DNA from: Nanoarchaeota archaeon SCGC AAA011-G17
GTDB lineage: Archaea > Nanobdellota > Nanobdellia > SCGC-AAA011-G17
Reading direction: 5' to 3'
Length of the DNA stretch: 64,000 bases
Assembly (NCBI GenBank): GCA_000402515.1
Contig: AQRL01000035.1
Coordinates: 1-64,000 of the forward strand
Below are positions 42,962 through 50,765 of this stretch, in pieces. Position 1 is the stretch's first letter, and each line of letters starts with the position of its first letter. Both the position numbers and the translations under genes were made by a program. Below the pieces are notes generated by a model. It saw only the letters and a list, made by a program, of their open reading frames with translations. It ran no database searches and was not told the origin of the DNA.

Positions 42962-43132
42962 TTATTTCTTTTTGGCTTTTTTCTTGGCTTTTCTTTTTCC
43001 ACCACGTGCCATCTTTGCTTCGCAGACATAATAGGTCTAAGAGAATTAACTCATTAGATTTCCTTTGCCATCGACGTAGTAAAGATAGCCTGGTTTTCTA
43101 CTAATAACATTTTTGGCTATAATTGTTCCCAT
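42962..43132 (-). pseudogene. Interrupted Lys-rich mini-gene (pseudogene or recoded)
   Basis: The start ATG at 43132 follows a GAGGTGA site (43136-43142). The frame reads MGTIIAKNVISRKPGYLYYV, then DGKGN, then a 30-nt stretch with two stop codons (43028-43057), and resumes in the same frame as VCEAKMARGGKRKAKKKAKK up to TAA at 42962. Without the insert the product would be 46 residues: a YLYY-containing head with a Lys/Ala-rich tail. I recall small DPANN proteins with a similar ...GNVCEAKMARGGKK join, but cannot verify that here. As written, translation ends after 28 residues. Confidence 0.55.
43028..43057 (-). other. 30-nt stop-containing insert with hairpin
   Basis: Minus-strand codons CTA ATG AGT TAA TTC TCT TAG ACC TAT TAT separate the two halves of the mini-gene. 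The length is a multiple of three and the frame resumes exactly. CTAATGAG and CTCTTAG can pair around a TTAATT loop with one bulged base. It could be decay, a tiny intron or a bypassed element; no evidence decides. Confidence 0.5.
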
Positions 43133-43155
43133 TTTTCACCTCGTTTTTGTTTATT

Positions 43156-43168
43156 TTACCGACGATAG
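43156..43168 (-). promoter_or_regulatory. Candidate PadR operator 2
   Basis: On the minus strand CTATCGTCGGTAA sits about 25 bp downstream of a TATA-like TTTATATACT (about 43181-43192) and upstream of the GAGGTGA site of the Lys-rich mini-gene. It resembles the site before padR (42626-42637). Confidence 0.4.
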
Positions 43169-43191
43169 AAAAGCGCTTGAAGTATATAAAT

Positions 43192-44328
43192 TTATTGGTG
43201 CTCGAGGAGGGGATTATTAATGTGCCTTTCTATCTCATTGACGCACCTTATTGGGGATTTTTTAATATCTGACTCAAAGAATCTTAAAATTTTCCACCCT
43301 TTTTTATTTATATACTTATCTTTTATTTTATCTCTATAAATGTTTATTTTTTGTCTTTCTCCTAATTTTTCCTTGTTGTATAAAGAAGGATTTCCATGCC
43401 AATAATCCCCATCGCATTCGATTACTAATTTTGAAGAGGGTATTGCAAAATCACAAACAAACCTATTATCTATATTGAATTGGCTTATAAAGGATATATC
43501 CCCTTTGGTCATTTCTTCAGATAATTTTAATTCTATTTTTGTGTTAAAAAAGGGAAATTCATTATTACTTATCCTCCTTATTATTGCCTTTCTTGCCCTT
43601 ACCGAAGCCTTCTTTCTTAATTCATAGGCTTTCTCTTTACCAAAAAAAATTTCCCAAGATTTCCCAAAATGGGAGTGGTTGGCTCCCTTTAAAGAAGAAA
43701 TGTATTGAAAATTTGGTCTTAAATTTATATCATATTCCTTAAAAAGATTAGATAATATAACTCGGTCATAACCTAATTTTTTCCCTATTTTTTCTAAGCT
43801 TAATCCTTCTATCCAATATAATTGGTTTAATAAATCTCGGAAAGTTTTATTAAATTTGAGTTCTATATTTTTTATTCTTTTTTGTTTTCTAATCCCCCAA
43901 ATTATTTTTAATTTATTGCTTATATTCTTTAAACGGGGGTCTTTTTCCTTTGATTTTCCTTTGGTCCATACAATATCCCATTTAAAACGCTCTTTATTGG
44001 CTTCTGATTTATCCCTTCTTTTTATCTTGTATTTATTAAAATAATATTCTATTGTTGTTTTACCAACATTTAGTTCTTTGGCAATTCTTCTTATAGAAAT
44101 CTTATTTATTAAATATAATTCTTCTAACTTTTTTTTATTAATTTCAAGGGGTAAATGCCTTCTTGCTTTGCAATAAAATTCTTTATCTTTTTTGAGGTTT
44201 AATTCATAGGCCTTATTATTTATAGAACTTTCAGTTTTTTTAAGTTTATTAGCTAAGTCTTTATTCTTATTATTACAATATTCTTTTTTTAAATAGATAA
44301 TCTCCTCTTTTTTCCAATGATTTCTCAT
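43192..44328 (-). CDS. NUMOD3/Vsr-like homing endonuclease
   Basis: A 378-residue protein. Seen: an N-terminal Myb-like HWKKEEIIYLKKEYCNN segment, an HTH-like SIRRIAKELNVGKTTIEYYF, a second HTH SLEKIGKKLGYDRVILSNLF, a NUMOD3-like GANHSHFGKSWEIFFGKEKA, and a C-terminal nuclease core NRFVCDFAIPSSKLVIECDG then DYWHG and KGWKILRFFESDI. The core fits Vsr/DUF559-type PD-(D/E)XK enzymes used by EDxHD homing endonucleases. Probably a free-standing homing or mobile endonuclease; it lies between the Lys-rich mini-gene and the XerA-type recombinase. Confidence 0.75.
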   Translation of the reverse strand: MRNHWKKEEIIYLKKEYCNNKNKDLANKLKKTESSINNKAYELNLKKDKEFYCKARRHLPLEINKKKLEELYLINKISIRRIAKELNVGKTTIEYYFNKYKIKRRDKSEANKERFKWDIVWTKGKSKEKDPRLKNISNKLKIIWGIRKQKRIKNIELKFNKTFRDLLNQLYWIEGLSLEKIGKKLGYDRVILSNLFKEYDINLRPNFQYISSLKGANHSHFGKSWEIFFGKEKAYELRKKASVRARKAIIRRISNNEFPFFNTKIELKLSEEMTKGDISFISQFNIDNRFVCDFAIPSSKLVIECDGDYWHGNPSLYNKEKLGERQKINIYRDKIKDKYINKKGWKILRFFESDIKKSPIRCVNEIERHINNPLLEHQ

Positions 44329-44364
44329 AAAAGATTACTAAGACACGCGCATATAAAAACATTT

Positions 44365-45186
44365 CTATGTGAGTGTATCCAATGGGTATTTTATTTTTTT
44401 TAATTGTTCTTTAGAAACATGAGTATAAATTTGGGTCGTACTAAGCGAGGAATGACCAAGACATTCTTGTATAAACCTTATATCAACACCCGAATCAAGG
44501 AGATGGGTAGCAAAAGAATGACGAAGCTTGTGGGGGTTTACTCTTTTTGCTATACATGCTTTTTCAGCTGATTTCTCCAACAGCTTCTGTATATTACGGG
44601 GAGAAAGAGTATTCTTCTTTCCTGGAAATAAGTATTCATTAGGGGTGTCTAGAGTAGAGATATGATTCTTAAGATCATCTATTATCAGCGGAGAGAGTGT
44701 GAAAAACCTGTCTTTTGCTCCCTTCCCTCTTCTTACCCACCCTTCTTTCTCTTCCAGACTAAGGTCCTTCACCTTCAGATTAACAAGTTCTGATACTCTC
44801 AAACCAGTAGAATATAACAATTTTATGATCAAGCGTGTCTTGCTTGTTGGTGCTGCATCAATTAATTTCTTGATTTCTTCCCTGGATAAAACTTCTGGTA
44901 TTTGCTTAGAAGTTTTAGGCGTCTTAATATTTACAATACCTTTCTTCATCATCTCATCATAAAGAAATTTTAATGCTGATTTTTTCAGAGAAACTGTCTT
45001 GCCTGAAAGTTTTTTTACTGCCATGAGATCTGCCATGTAATCCTTGACATCATCCTCTGTAACTTCTTCCGGCTGCTTTTTTAGTGCTTCCAGGAATAAT
45101 TTGTTATGCCTGACATAGGTGTCTACTGTTCTTTCTGAGAATCCCCTCAATTTTAATTCTGTTTCAAGTTTTTTCAGCATTTCCAT
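44365..45186 (-). CDS. xerA: Tyrosine recombinase, XerA type
   Basis: A 273-residue tyrosine recombinase. Seen: SAM-like N-terminal domain (ELKLRGFSERTVDTYVRHN), catalytic Arg in TGLRVSELVNLK, Lys in GKGAKDRFF, HKLRHSFATHLLDSG (HxxR), GHSSLSTTQIYTHV (His and nucleophile Tyr). All catalytic residues are present. Size and sequence suit archaeal XerA, which resolves chromosome dimers at dif; an integrase of a mobile element is the alternative, given the surrounding accessory genes. It ends KKIKYPLDTLT, a tail echoed in 45952-46518. The next upstream gene is 1 bp away. Confidence 0.9.
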   Translation of the reverse strand: MEMLKKLETELKLRGFSERTVDTYVRHNKLFLEALKKQPEEVTEDDVKDYMADLMAVKKLSGKTVSLKKSALKFLYDEMMKKGIVNIKTPKTSKQIPEVLSREEIKKLIDAAPTSKTRLIIKLLYSTGLRVSELVNLKVKDLSLEEKEGWVRRGKGAKDRFFTLSPLIIDDLKNHISTLDTPNEYLFPGKKNTLSPRNIQKLLEKSAEKACIAKRVNPHKLRHSFATHLLDSGVDIRFIQECLGHSSLSTTQIYTHVSKEQLKKIKYPLDTLT

Positions 45187-45187
45187 T

Positions 45188-45568
45188 TTATTTCTTAAAT
45201 ATTTTCCTTTTTCTTTTTAATTCTTCCCATATTTCTCGAGAGATATCCTCTAAATTAAGCCCCAAATCACCCTTGTGCGGTTTAAAAGTTTCTTTAAACA
45301 GAGGATCTATGCTGTAAACATTTGATAGCTCTTGCTTTGATAATACCTGATGCTCATGCTCACTTAGCACATGAAAACCCCTTTTTAGATCACTTAGATT
45401 ATATGCCGAGAAGTATTGGTGAAAGACTGTAATATCTGCCTTAAAGGTAAAATTATCCGGGAAATAATAAAGAATAGTCTTAAGGTCATGAAAACTTACC
45501 TTATTTTTTATTTTTAATGTATCATTCATAGCAATATAAATAGGCAGGAAGTTATAAAGATTACGCAT
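45188..45568 (-). CDS. Unknown protein upstream of xerA
   Basis: A 126-residue soluble protein, not recognised. Seen: an N-terminal MRNLYNFLPIYIAMNDTLKI (an internal ATG 13 codons on, MNDTLKIKNK, could be the true start), a middle with HVLSEHEHQVLSKQELSNVY and a basic tail KRKRKIFKK. It lies 1 bp before xerA on the same strand, so is probably co-transcribed. No motif seen; a helper of the recombinase is possible. Confidence 0.6.
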   Translation of the reverse strand: MRNLYNFLPIYIAMNDTLKIKNKVSFHDLKTILYYFPDNFTFKADITVFHQYFSAYNLSDLKRGFHVLSEHEHQVLSKQELSNVYSIDPLFKETFKPHKGDLGLNLEDISREIWEELKRKRKIFKK

Positions 45569-45629
45569 AATTCTGATTAATAAAAAGAATAAAAAAATAC
45601 AAAAGAAAAAGTCTAGTTAATCTTTATTT

Positions 45630-45872
45630 TTACAATAATTGTACGTTTTTTGCTTGTTTTCCTCTATCGGTTTCAGTAGCTTCAAAGGATACTTTGTCAT
45701 TTTCTTTCAAAAATGCACCTTGCGGCAAGGCTGAGTGATGTACAAAATAATCCTGCCCATCTTCTCCCTGGATAAACCCAAATCCTTTTCTTGAATTAAA
45801 CCATTTTACAGTACCTTCCATTCTTGTACCGTCTGTAGTACCTTCTGTACCTTCCTCTTGTTCGTCTGTCAT
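45630..45872 (-). CDS. cspA: Cold shock protein (CSD)
   Basis: An 80-residue cold-shock domain protein. After a Thr/Glu-rich N-terminal tail of 17 residues comes GTVKWFNSRKGFGFI (RNP1 KGFGFI) and DYFVHHSALP (RNP2-like), ending GKQAKNVQLL. Binds ssDNA/RNA, likely an RNA chaperone. CSD proteins are patchy in archaea and commonly acquired from bacteria, so transfer is plausible; the N-terminal tail may have grown by slippage. Convergent/divergent context: 45.6-45.9 kb, upstream of the xerA unit. Confidence 0.93.
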   Translation of the reverse strand: MTDEQEEGTEGTTDGTRMEGTVKWFNSRKGFGFIQGEDGQDYFVHHSALPQGAFLKENDKVSFEATETDRGKQAKNVQLL

Positions 45873-45951
45873 TTACTTTTCCTCCAATCCTTTAGGATAT
45901 AATTTTTGAGAATTTTGTTCTTTTTATAGTTTTGGATTTGAAAATAGATGC

Positions 45952-46518
45952 TTAGAGTGTGTCTAACGGATTCTTTATTCCCTTTAATTGTTTTAATCTA
46001 TTATCCTTGAATTTTAAAAAGAGGTCCCAATTCGGTCCTTTTTTGAAGATAAACCATTGTATTTTCTTATTAAAAACGGGTGTTTCCCATGTATTTTCTC
46101 CCCTAGTTATTACCCATACTTCATCGGCTTTTGGTAAATAGTCCAATATTTTATCAATCCTGCATGAACAACATTCTACTACTATAATTCTATCTTCTTT
46201 TTCTGCAAAAATATCCGGTCTAGAACCCAAAAACATTCTCTCAAAATAAATCTCATTATCATTAAATCCTTGCTGGTGTAGAAGAGTTTTAGCTACATAT
46301 TTCTCATCTTTTTGTATTCCTTTGACAAGTAAAAGATCTTCTTTTTCTGGTTTGTTTATGCTTAAAATTTCCCTTTCCTCCAAATCAACCGTTTTATTAA
46401 AAATAAATGATGAGAGAATCATCTCGTCTTTAGGGTTATTATATCTAGAATCGCCTTGATTTAAGATATCATAGACTATCTCCATTGCTTCTTCTTGGGT
46501 TTTTGGGTCTATTCTCAT
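45952..46518 (-). CDS. Nuclease-like protein after serine recombinase
   Basis: A 188-residue protein, not firmly recognised. The centre reads FLGSRPDIFAEKEDRIIVVE followed by CCSCRID, a layout like PD-(D/E)XK folds (Asp, then Glu two beta strands later) but lacking the usual lysine, so activity is uncertain. The start overlaps the serine recombinase stop by 4 bp (ATGA), so they form an operon. The C-terminus QLKGIKNPLDTL closely resembles the XerA tail QLKKIKYPLDTLT at 44365. Confidence 0.55.
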   Translation of the reverse strand: MRIDPKTQEEAMEIVYDILNQGDSRYNNPKDEMILSSFIFNKTVDLEEREILSINKPEKEDLLLVKGIQKDEKYVAKTLLHQQGFNDNEIYFERMFLGSRPDIFAEKEDRIIVVECCSCRIDKILDYLPKADEVWVITRGENTWETPVFNKKIQWFIFKKGPNWDLFLKFKDNRLKQLKGIKNPLDTL

Positions 46519-47282
46519 TTAAATCCTGCGTTTATTAGCTTATTTTTTGCTTGATCAAATAACTGTTTGTCTATTATTGGTTCATGCTGACCTTCTGACT
46601 CCTGTTTTGCAAATTTGACCTTTCCTAAATAAGTAGTATTTTTGAGTAGTTTTTTTATGCCTGCGGTGGTCATACCATATTTTTTTGCTAGTTTTGTTAG
46701 AGATATCTCTGAGTTTATAAATTCCTGGAAGATTTGTTTAACTTCTTCTGCTTGTTCTGTATGTGGAACTAGCTTTTTATTTACCATTTTATATCCCTTT
46801 GGTGCTTTTGTAATGAATCCCCCATCTTTTGCTTTTTTTTGCATGCCAAAAGTGGTTCTGTCCCCTATAATATTCCTTTCAAACTCTGCAAAAGCTCCGA
46901 TTATCTGGAACATTAACTTTCCGCTTGCACTGGCTGTTTCAATTTTATCTTGCATGGAAATAAAATCAATCCTCCATTCTTTTAGTCTGTCAATAGTTAA
47001 AATCAAATCTTTAAGGCTTCTTGAGAATCTGTCCAGCTTGTAGATAAAAATTGCCTGAAACTTCCTTTCTTCAGCATCCCTAAGTAAATTTATCATCTCT
47101 GGGCGGTTCAGGTCTTTTGCGGATTTTCCCTCATCCCTATAAATTTTGAAAATTTCATAACCCAAGGCTTTTGCATAATTCTGCAGGGAATCTTCCTGGG
47201 CATCTAAAGAAAACCCGTGCTGGGCCTGGTCTTGAGTTGAGACTCTGATGTAAATTGCTGCTAAAGGCTTATTTTGGGTCAT
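46515..47282 (-). CDS. Serine recombinase (resolvase/invertase)
   Basis: A 255-residue serine recombinase. Seen: AAIYIRVSTQDQ with the nucleophilic Ser (about residue 14), YRDEGKSAKDLNRPEM, IFIYKLDRFSRSL (Arg-containing motif), and GAFAEFERNIIGDRT leading to the E helix; then a Recombinase-type domain with APKGYKMVNKKLVPH and HTH-like SLTKLAKKYGMTTAGIKKLL. Shorter than large serine integrases but with the partial recombinase domain. Start ATG 47282 is preferred over the frame extension to 47324, which lies inside the previous gene. Likely a mobile-element or inversion enzyme. Confidence 0.88.
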   Translation of the reverse strand: MTQNKPLAAIYIRVSTQDQAQHGFSLDAQEDSLQNYAKALGYEIFKIYRDEGKSAKDLNRPEMINLLRDAEERKFQAIFIYKLDRFSRSLKDLILTIDRLKEWRIDFISMQDKIETASASGKLMFQIIGAFAEFERNIIGDRTTFGMQKKAKDGGFITKAPKGYKMVNKKLVPHTEQAEEVKQIFQEFINSEISLTKLAKKYGMTTAGIKKLLKNTTYLGKVKFAKQESEGQHEPIIDKQLFDQAKNKLINAGFK

Positions 47283-47292
47283 TTTTACTCTT

Positions 47293-47769
47293 TTAATATT
47301 TCTTTGGATATTCTTTAAAATCACTTATAATTTTAGGCATTCCAATCTCATCCACTTGTTTATGAATTTGCATCCAAGAGACCATATCTTTTAATCGTTT
47401 TTCTTTATCCTTGTGCCCGGGAATTTCATTTCTAAATTCTTTTAAGAGGAGGTTATAATTTGGAATTTTAGATAGATTAATTTCTTCTAATTTACATATG
47501 TCATAAAAACTATTTATTTCTAAGATAATATACTGGTTTAATACATCAGAAGGATTAAATCCTGCTTTTATTGAAATCTGATGGGCTTCTAACTTTAGTT
47601 CCTTTTTATGTTCATCTATCAATTCTTTGAAGTCTAATAAACTTAAAATAGTAGCATAAATGTATTTTAAACGAAATTTTGGATCTAGTTCTCCTTTTTT
47701 AGATTCAAGATAGTCCAAAACTTTTTTTGAAGATCCAGATTTTAATATTTCTCTAAATTCTTTATCCAT
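47293..47769 (-). CDS. Unknown protein heading recombinase operon
   Basis: A 158-residue soluble, mostly helical protein, not recognised (starts MDKEFREILKSGSSKKVLDY; ends MPKIISDFKEYPKKY). It ends 10 bp before the serine recombinase start and begins the operon. Upstream is a TATA box with a palindrome that could be its operator. It might regulate or direct the recombinase, but that is inferred only from position. Confidence 0.6.
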   Translation of the reverse strand: MDKEFREILKSGSSKKVLDYLESKKGELDPKFRLKYIYATILSLLDFKELIDEHKKELKLEAHQISIKAGFNPSDVLNQYIILEINSFYDICKLEEINLSKIPNYNLLLKEFRNEIPGHKDKEKRLKDMVSWMQIHKQVDEIGMPKIISDFKEYPKKY

Positions 47770-47819
47770 TTCTCCTCTTTTTTGTGAACTTATGGACTAT
47801 AATGGCTCGTCCACAGCAA

Positions 47820-47835
47820 CTTAGGGTGCCCTAAG
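47820..47835. promoter_or_regulatory. Perfect palindrome by recombinase-operon TATA
   Basis: CTTAGGGTGCCCTAAG is a 7-bp inverted repeat with a 2-bp centre. It lies between the minus-strand TATA-like TATTTATATA (about 47836-47846) and the predicted transcription start of the 47293-47769/serine recombinase operon. It suggests a repressor operator or recombination core. Confidence 0.5.
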
Positions 47836-47944
47836 TATATAAATATTATGGTAAATTTGGGGGTTTAGAAGGCTTAAAATGCTTGTTGGTATTTTTGAAT
47901 AACTTTTCGATGATTTTTTATGTTTTTGTATACTTGCTTTGATA

Positions 47945-48274
47945 ATGAAAGAAAAAGTGTTTAGGTGCAAACAATGCGGTAAATGCTGCTTGACAACAGA
48001 ATATGCTGATATTTCAAAGGAAGATATTGAATTGTGGAAAAAGATTGGCAGGTATGACTTATTTACTCCAGATATGTTGGTGGAATGGGATTATTTTGGT
48101 TCATCTGGATGGTTTAGAAACCAATTGTCTACTAGATGTCCTTTTTTAAGAAAAAAGAAGAATGAAGATACCTATTATTGTAAAATCCATAAAATTAAAC
48201 CACTATTTTGTAGGTCGTTTCCAAAGGACAAAGAACATGCTAAGAACTTTTGTGGTTGTGTTGGTTATCTGTGA
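47945..48274 (+). CDS. YkgJ-family Cys-cluster protein
   Basis: A ~109-residue protein with the YkgJ signature CKQCGKCCLTT near the N-terminus, then TRCPFLRKKKNEDTYYCKIH, KPLFCRSFP and FCGCVGYL. Eight or nine cysteines could bind zinc or an Fe-S cluster. Family function unknown. Start ATG 47945 is chosen over the TTG at 47939. Flanked by the recombinase operon (divergent) and a gap with a small membrane-protein gene. Confidence 0.8.
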   Translation: MKEKVFRCKQCGKCCLTTEYADISKEDIELWKKIGRYDLFTPDMLVEWDYFGSSGWFRNQLSTRCPFLRKKKNEDTYYCKIHKIKPLFCRSFPKDKEHAKNFCGCVGYL

Positions 48275-48361
48275 TTAAATTATTATCAAAAGATTTTATT
48301 GTTTGGGATGTGGTTTCTTGCTATACAAACGTTCTATAATCCACATATATATATTATGATT

Positions 48362-48487
48362 TTATCTGTTTCTTATTCTTCTAGTATGCCCTCTGACCCT
48401 TATTTCTCTATATCTTGGTCTTCTTGTTAAAAACCATAATATAAAAATTATGGCCAGGACCACCAACAAAAATGTTCCAAATCCCAT
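48362..48487 (-). CDS. 41-residue basic membrane peptide
   Basis: A tiny gene: MGFGTFLLVVLAIIFILWFL is a single membrane helix, followed by an Arg-rich tail (TRRPRYREIRVRGHTRRIRN). A GAGGTG site at 48493-48498 sits five bases before ATG 48487, which is the main support. Function unknown; the helix plus cationic tail suggests a small membrane or DNA-binding-at-membrane peptide. Confidence 0.6.
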   Translation of the reverse strand: MGFGTFLLVVLAIIFILWFLTRRPRYREIRVRGHTRRIRNR

Positions 48488-48571
48488 AATAACACCTCTT
48501 ACGGCATATAGATATTTTGATATTTAAACTTTTCTAGAATATTTGTTGTTCAAATAAATGATTTTGTGTTT

Positions 48572-49339
48572 TTAAGATACTGGAATCAAACAAAGAACAT
48601 CTACTATTGGTCCTAATGTTCCACTACTACTTATAAATATAGTAGCTATACAAGCAACATTCCATAAATCTCCTATTTCGCTCTTTGGTTCAGCATATTT
48701 AACACTACACTCAGTTCCTACTCTTTCTGCTTTTTCACATAAATCCAAAAAACCCTTTTCTTGTTCTACTCTTGAAGCTCCTTCACTTGTTTTAGCATCT
48801 ATTATTTCAATTTTTTTAGGATAAGATTGATGAATCGTGTTATCCCCCTTAACTATCAAAATATCCGGTTCTTTTAAGAAATAGGGGTCTATTTTTTTGT
48901 TTAAATAATACTGGGTATTTTTTCCACCAATAAGAGTAAAATCTTCTATTTCAACATATCTATCACCAAAGTTTCCAGCTCTTGTTAATTCATCAATTGA
49001 GCTAAAAGAACGTTGTGCTTTCTGTGCATAATATTTCTGAACTGCTTTTTCCCAATCTGCTCCTTTCAGTCCATTATATTTTATTTTTTCTGTTGATGTT
49101 TTAATTTCTTTCTTAGCCAAATCATCGGCTTCTTTAAAGGTTTTAGTTTCTTGTCTTGATATTTTTTGTGTATCATCAATGTTCTTTTTGACTACATTTC
49201 CAGTAATCTTAGCCTCTTTAGATGATTTTACTCCCCCCTTGAATATATCACTTAACCAACCCCAACCAGCATTAACTGGTAGGGATATTACTAAAAATAA
49301 CAAAAAACCCAAAAGAATAAATCTAATCCCCTTATTCAT
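48572..49339 (-). CDS. Secreted/membrane PD-(D/E)XK-like protein
   Basis: A 255-residue protein with a signal peptide or N-terminal anchor (IRFILLGFLLFLVISLPVNA). After a region with KEAKITGNVVKKN and a Lys/Glu-rich helix, there is EPDILIVKGDN followed by KIEIIDAKTSEGA: an Asp and then a (D)AK pair at the spacing of the PD-(D/E)XK nuclease fold. The C-terminus is hydrophobic (CIATIFISSSGTLGPIVDVL). A nuclease acting outside the cell, for example for scavenging or toward a host or competitor, is possible but inferred. Confidence 0.5.
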   Translation of the reverse strand: MNKGIRFILLGFLLFLVISLPVNAGWGWLSDIFKGGVKSSKEAKITGNVVKKNIDDTQKISRQETKTFKEADDLAKKEIKTSTEKIKYNGLKGADWEKAVQKYYAQKAQRSFSSIDELTRAGNFGDRYVEIEDFTLIGGKNTQYYLNKKIDPYFLKEPDILIVKGDNTIHQSYPKKIEIIDAKTSEGASRVEQEKGFLDLCEKAERVGTECSVKYAEPKSEIGDLWNVACIATIFISSSGTLGPIVDVLCLIPVS

Positions 49340-49388
49340 AAATATTTAATATTTTTATTATTTTTAAGGGTTTTGGTGTTTAGAAATA

Positions 49389-50201
49389 TTATCCCCCATT
49401 GGTTCTAAAAAATCCTATAATTCTTTTAGCAAGTTCCACCATCCTTATTTCCTTCTTTTCTGGGTCGTCTGATGTATAAAATGAAACTTTTCCATTAATA
49501 CTAATCTTAAAACTAATGCCTCCCTGTTCTTTTCCTTTTACATAAAGAGGCTTTGAAATCGGGAGGAAACCCCTATCAATTAATCTTGTTTTTTTTAAAT
49601 TTTTATCTTTTTTATGTTCAGTACTAAATCCTGCAGTCTCCCCATACTTTCCATAATCCTCTATTATTTGTTTCATATATTTTGAGGGAAAATGGGGGTT
49701 GGGTTTTATTTTTCCAGGGTCTGTTATTTTTAATATAGAGACTGATTCTGCTTTGGTATAGAATTCCTTTAATAACTTATAATCAAATTCCTTAATCTCT
49801 TCTATTTTTATTTTACCTGGAAATTTAGAAGATCCCAATGCATCTATTATCCTATTTTTTATTTCCATAAAACTACCTCTTCCAAATCCAAATCCCTCAT
49901 AAGCAATATATCCATCAGAAAAGATAATAACCATCTTTGATTCTGAATCTGTGTAGTTATCTTGTTGAAATCCACTATTTTCCTGATTAAGAAATTGACT
50001 TCTAGAGGGTAAATCTTTATAATAATTAAATGTTAAAAAGTCATTATCTTGTTTAAAATTAAGAAACCCCTTCCTGTTCCTCTTATAAGACCCCCTCATA
50101 CCAAAGCTTTTTAAATCAGAGTAAAGAATTTTTATTAAATCTTCCTTTTTTGGAGGGGAACTTATGACCAATCTAGCAAAGCTAAGAGTCACGGATGCCA
50201 T
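49389..50201 (-). CDS. Unknown soluble protein
   Basis: A 270-residue soluble protein, not recognised. Seen: alpha/beta segments, a VIIFSDGYIAYEGFGFGRGS stretch in the centre, Lys-rich C-terminal half with SFKISINGKVSFYTSDD and ending FFRTNGG. No membrane helix, signal or Cys cluster. Base usage is like its neighbours. It is in the accessory stretch among other orphan genes. Confidence 0.6.
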   Translation of the reverse strand: MASVTLSFARLVISSPPKKEDLIKILYSDLKSFGMRGSYKRNRKGFLNFKQDNDFLTFNYYKDLPSRSQFLNQENSGFQQDNYTDSESKMVIIFSDGYIAYEGFGFGRGSFMEIKNRIIDALGSSKFPGKIKIEEIKEFDYKLLKEFYTKAESVSILKITDPGKIKPNPHFPSKYMKQIIEDYGKYGETAGFSTEHKKDKNLKKTRLIDRGFLPISKPLYVKGKEQGGISFKISINGKVSFYTSDDPEKKEIRMVELAKRIIGFFRTNGG

Positions 50202-50234
50202 AAAATTAATATATCAACAAAGTATATAATCTTT

Positions 50235-50687
50235 ATGGTAAAAAAGAATCTTTTTTTGGAGAATATTGATTTATTTTTTTCAGGGCTCCTATTGATCTTT
50301 TTGATATTCTCAAATTACAGGGGGTGGGTTACTATTTTTTTTATCCCAGAACACATTTTTTTTCAAGGATACTTAATAGTATTTGGAGTTGTTCTTGCTG
50401 TATTAACTATTTTTTTATCTTTGGATGAGAAACTATTTTATGTTTTAGACAAAAGAAATTTTAGAAAATTAACATTCAATATGTTTAAATTTCCCTTAAT
50501 TGCTTCTGTTTTGGGATTCCTTCTAACCTTACTAAATCAGGGGGAGAAAAGTATCTGGTTTTTTTTCATAAATGTATCTATCCTTTTATATGTTATTTTA
50601 TCTTGTTTTGAATTGTTTAAATTTATTTTTAACATCACTTATGGGATAAAAATAAAAAAAGCGGAAAAAGAATTAGAAAAAAATTAA
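50235..50687 (+). CDS. Four-helix membrane protein, unknown
   Basis: A 150-residue membrane protein with about four helices (LFFSGLLLIFLIFSNY; YLIVFGVVLAVLTIFLSL; FPLIASVLGFLLTLL; FFFINVSILLYVILSCFELF) and a Lys/Glu-rich cytosolic end. Not recognised. It starts 33 bp after the divergent gene 49389-50201 with a TATA-like AAGTATATAAT just upstream. Confidence 0.65.
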   Translation: MVKKNLFLENIDLFFSGLLLIFLIFSNYRGWVTIFFIPEHIFFQGYLIVFGVVLAVLTIFLSLDEKLFYVLDKRNFRKLTFNMFKFPLIASVLGFLLTLLNQGEKSIWFFFINVSILLYVILSCFELFKFIFNITYGIKIKKAEKELEKN

Positions 50688-50765
50688 AAAATCCTGAATA
50701 GTGGAACTTTAGATAAGCTTAAAAGTTTTAAGATTTTATTAAAATTAAGGTGATGGGAGATAAAA

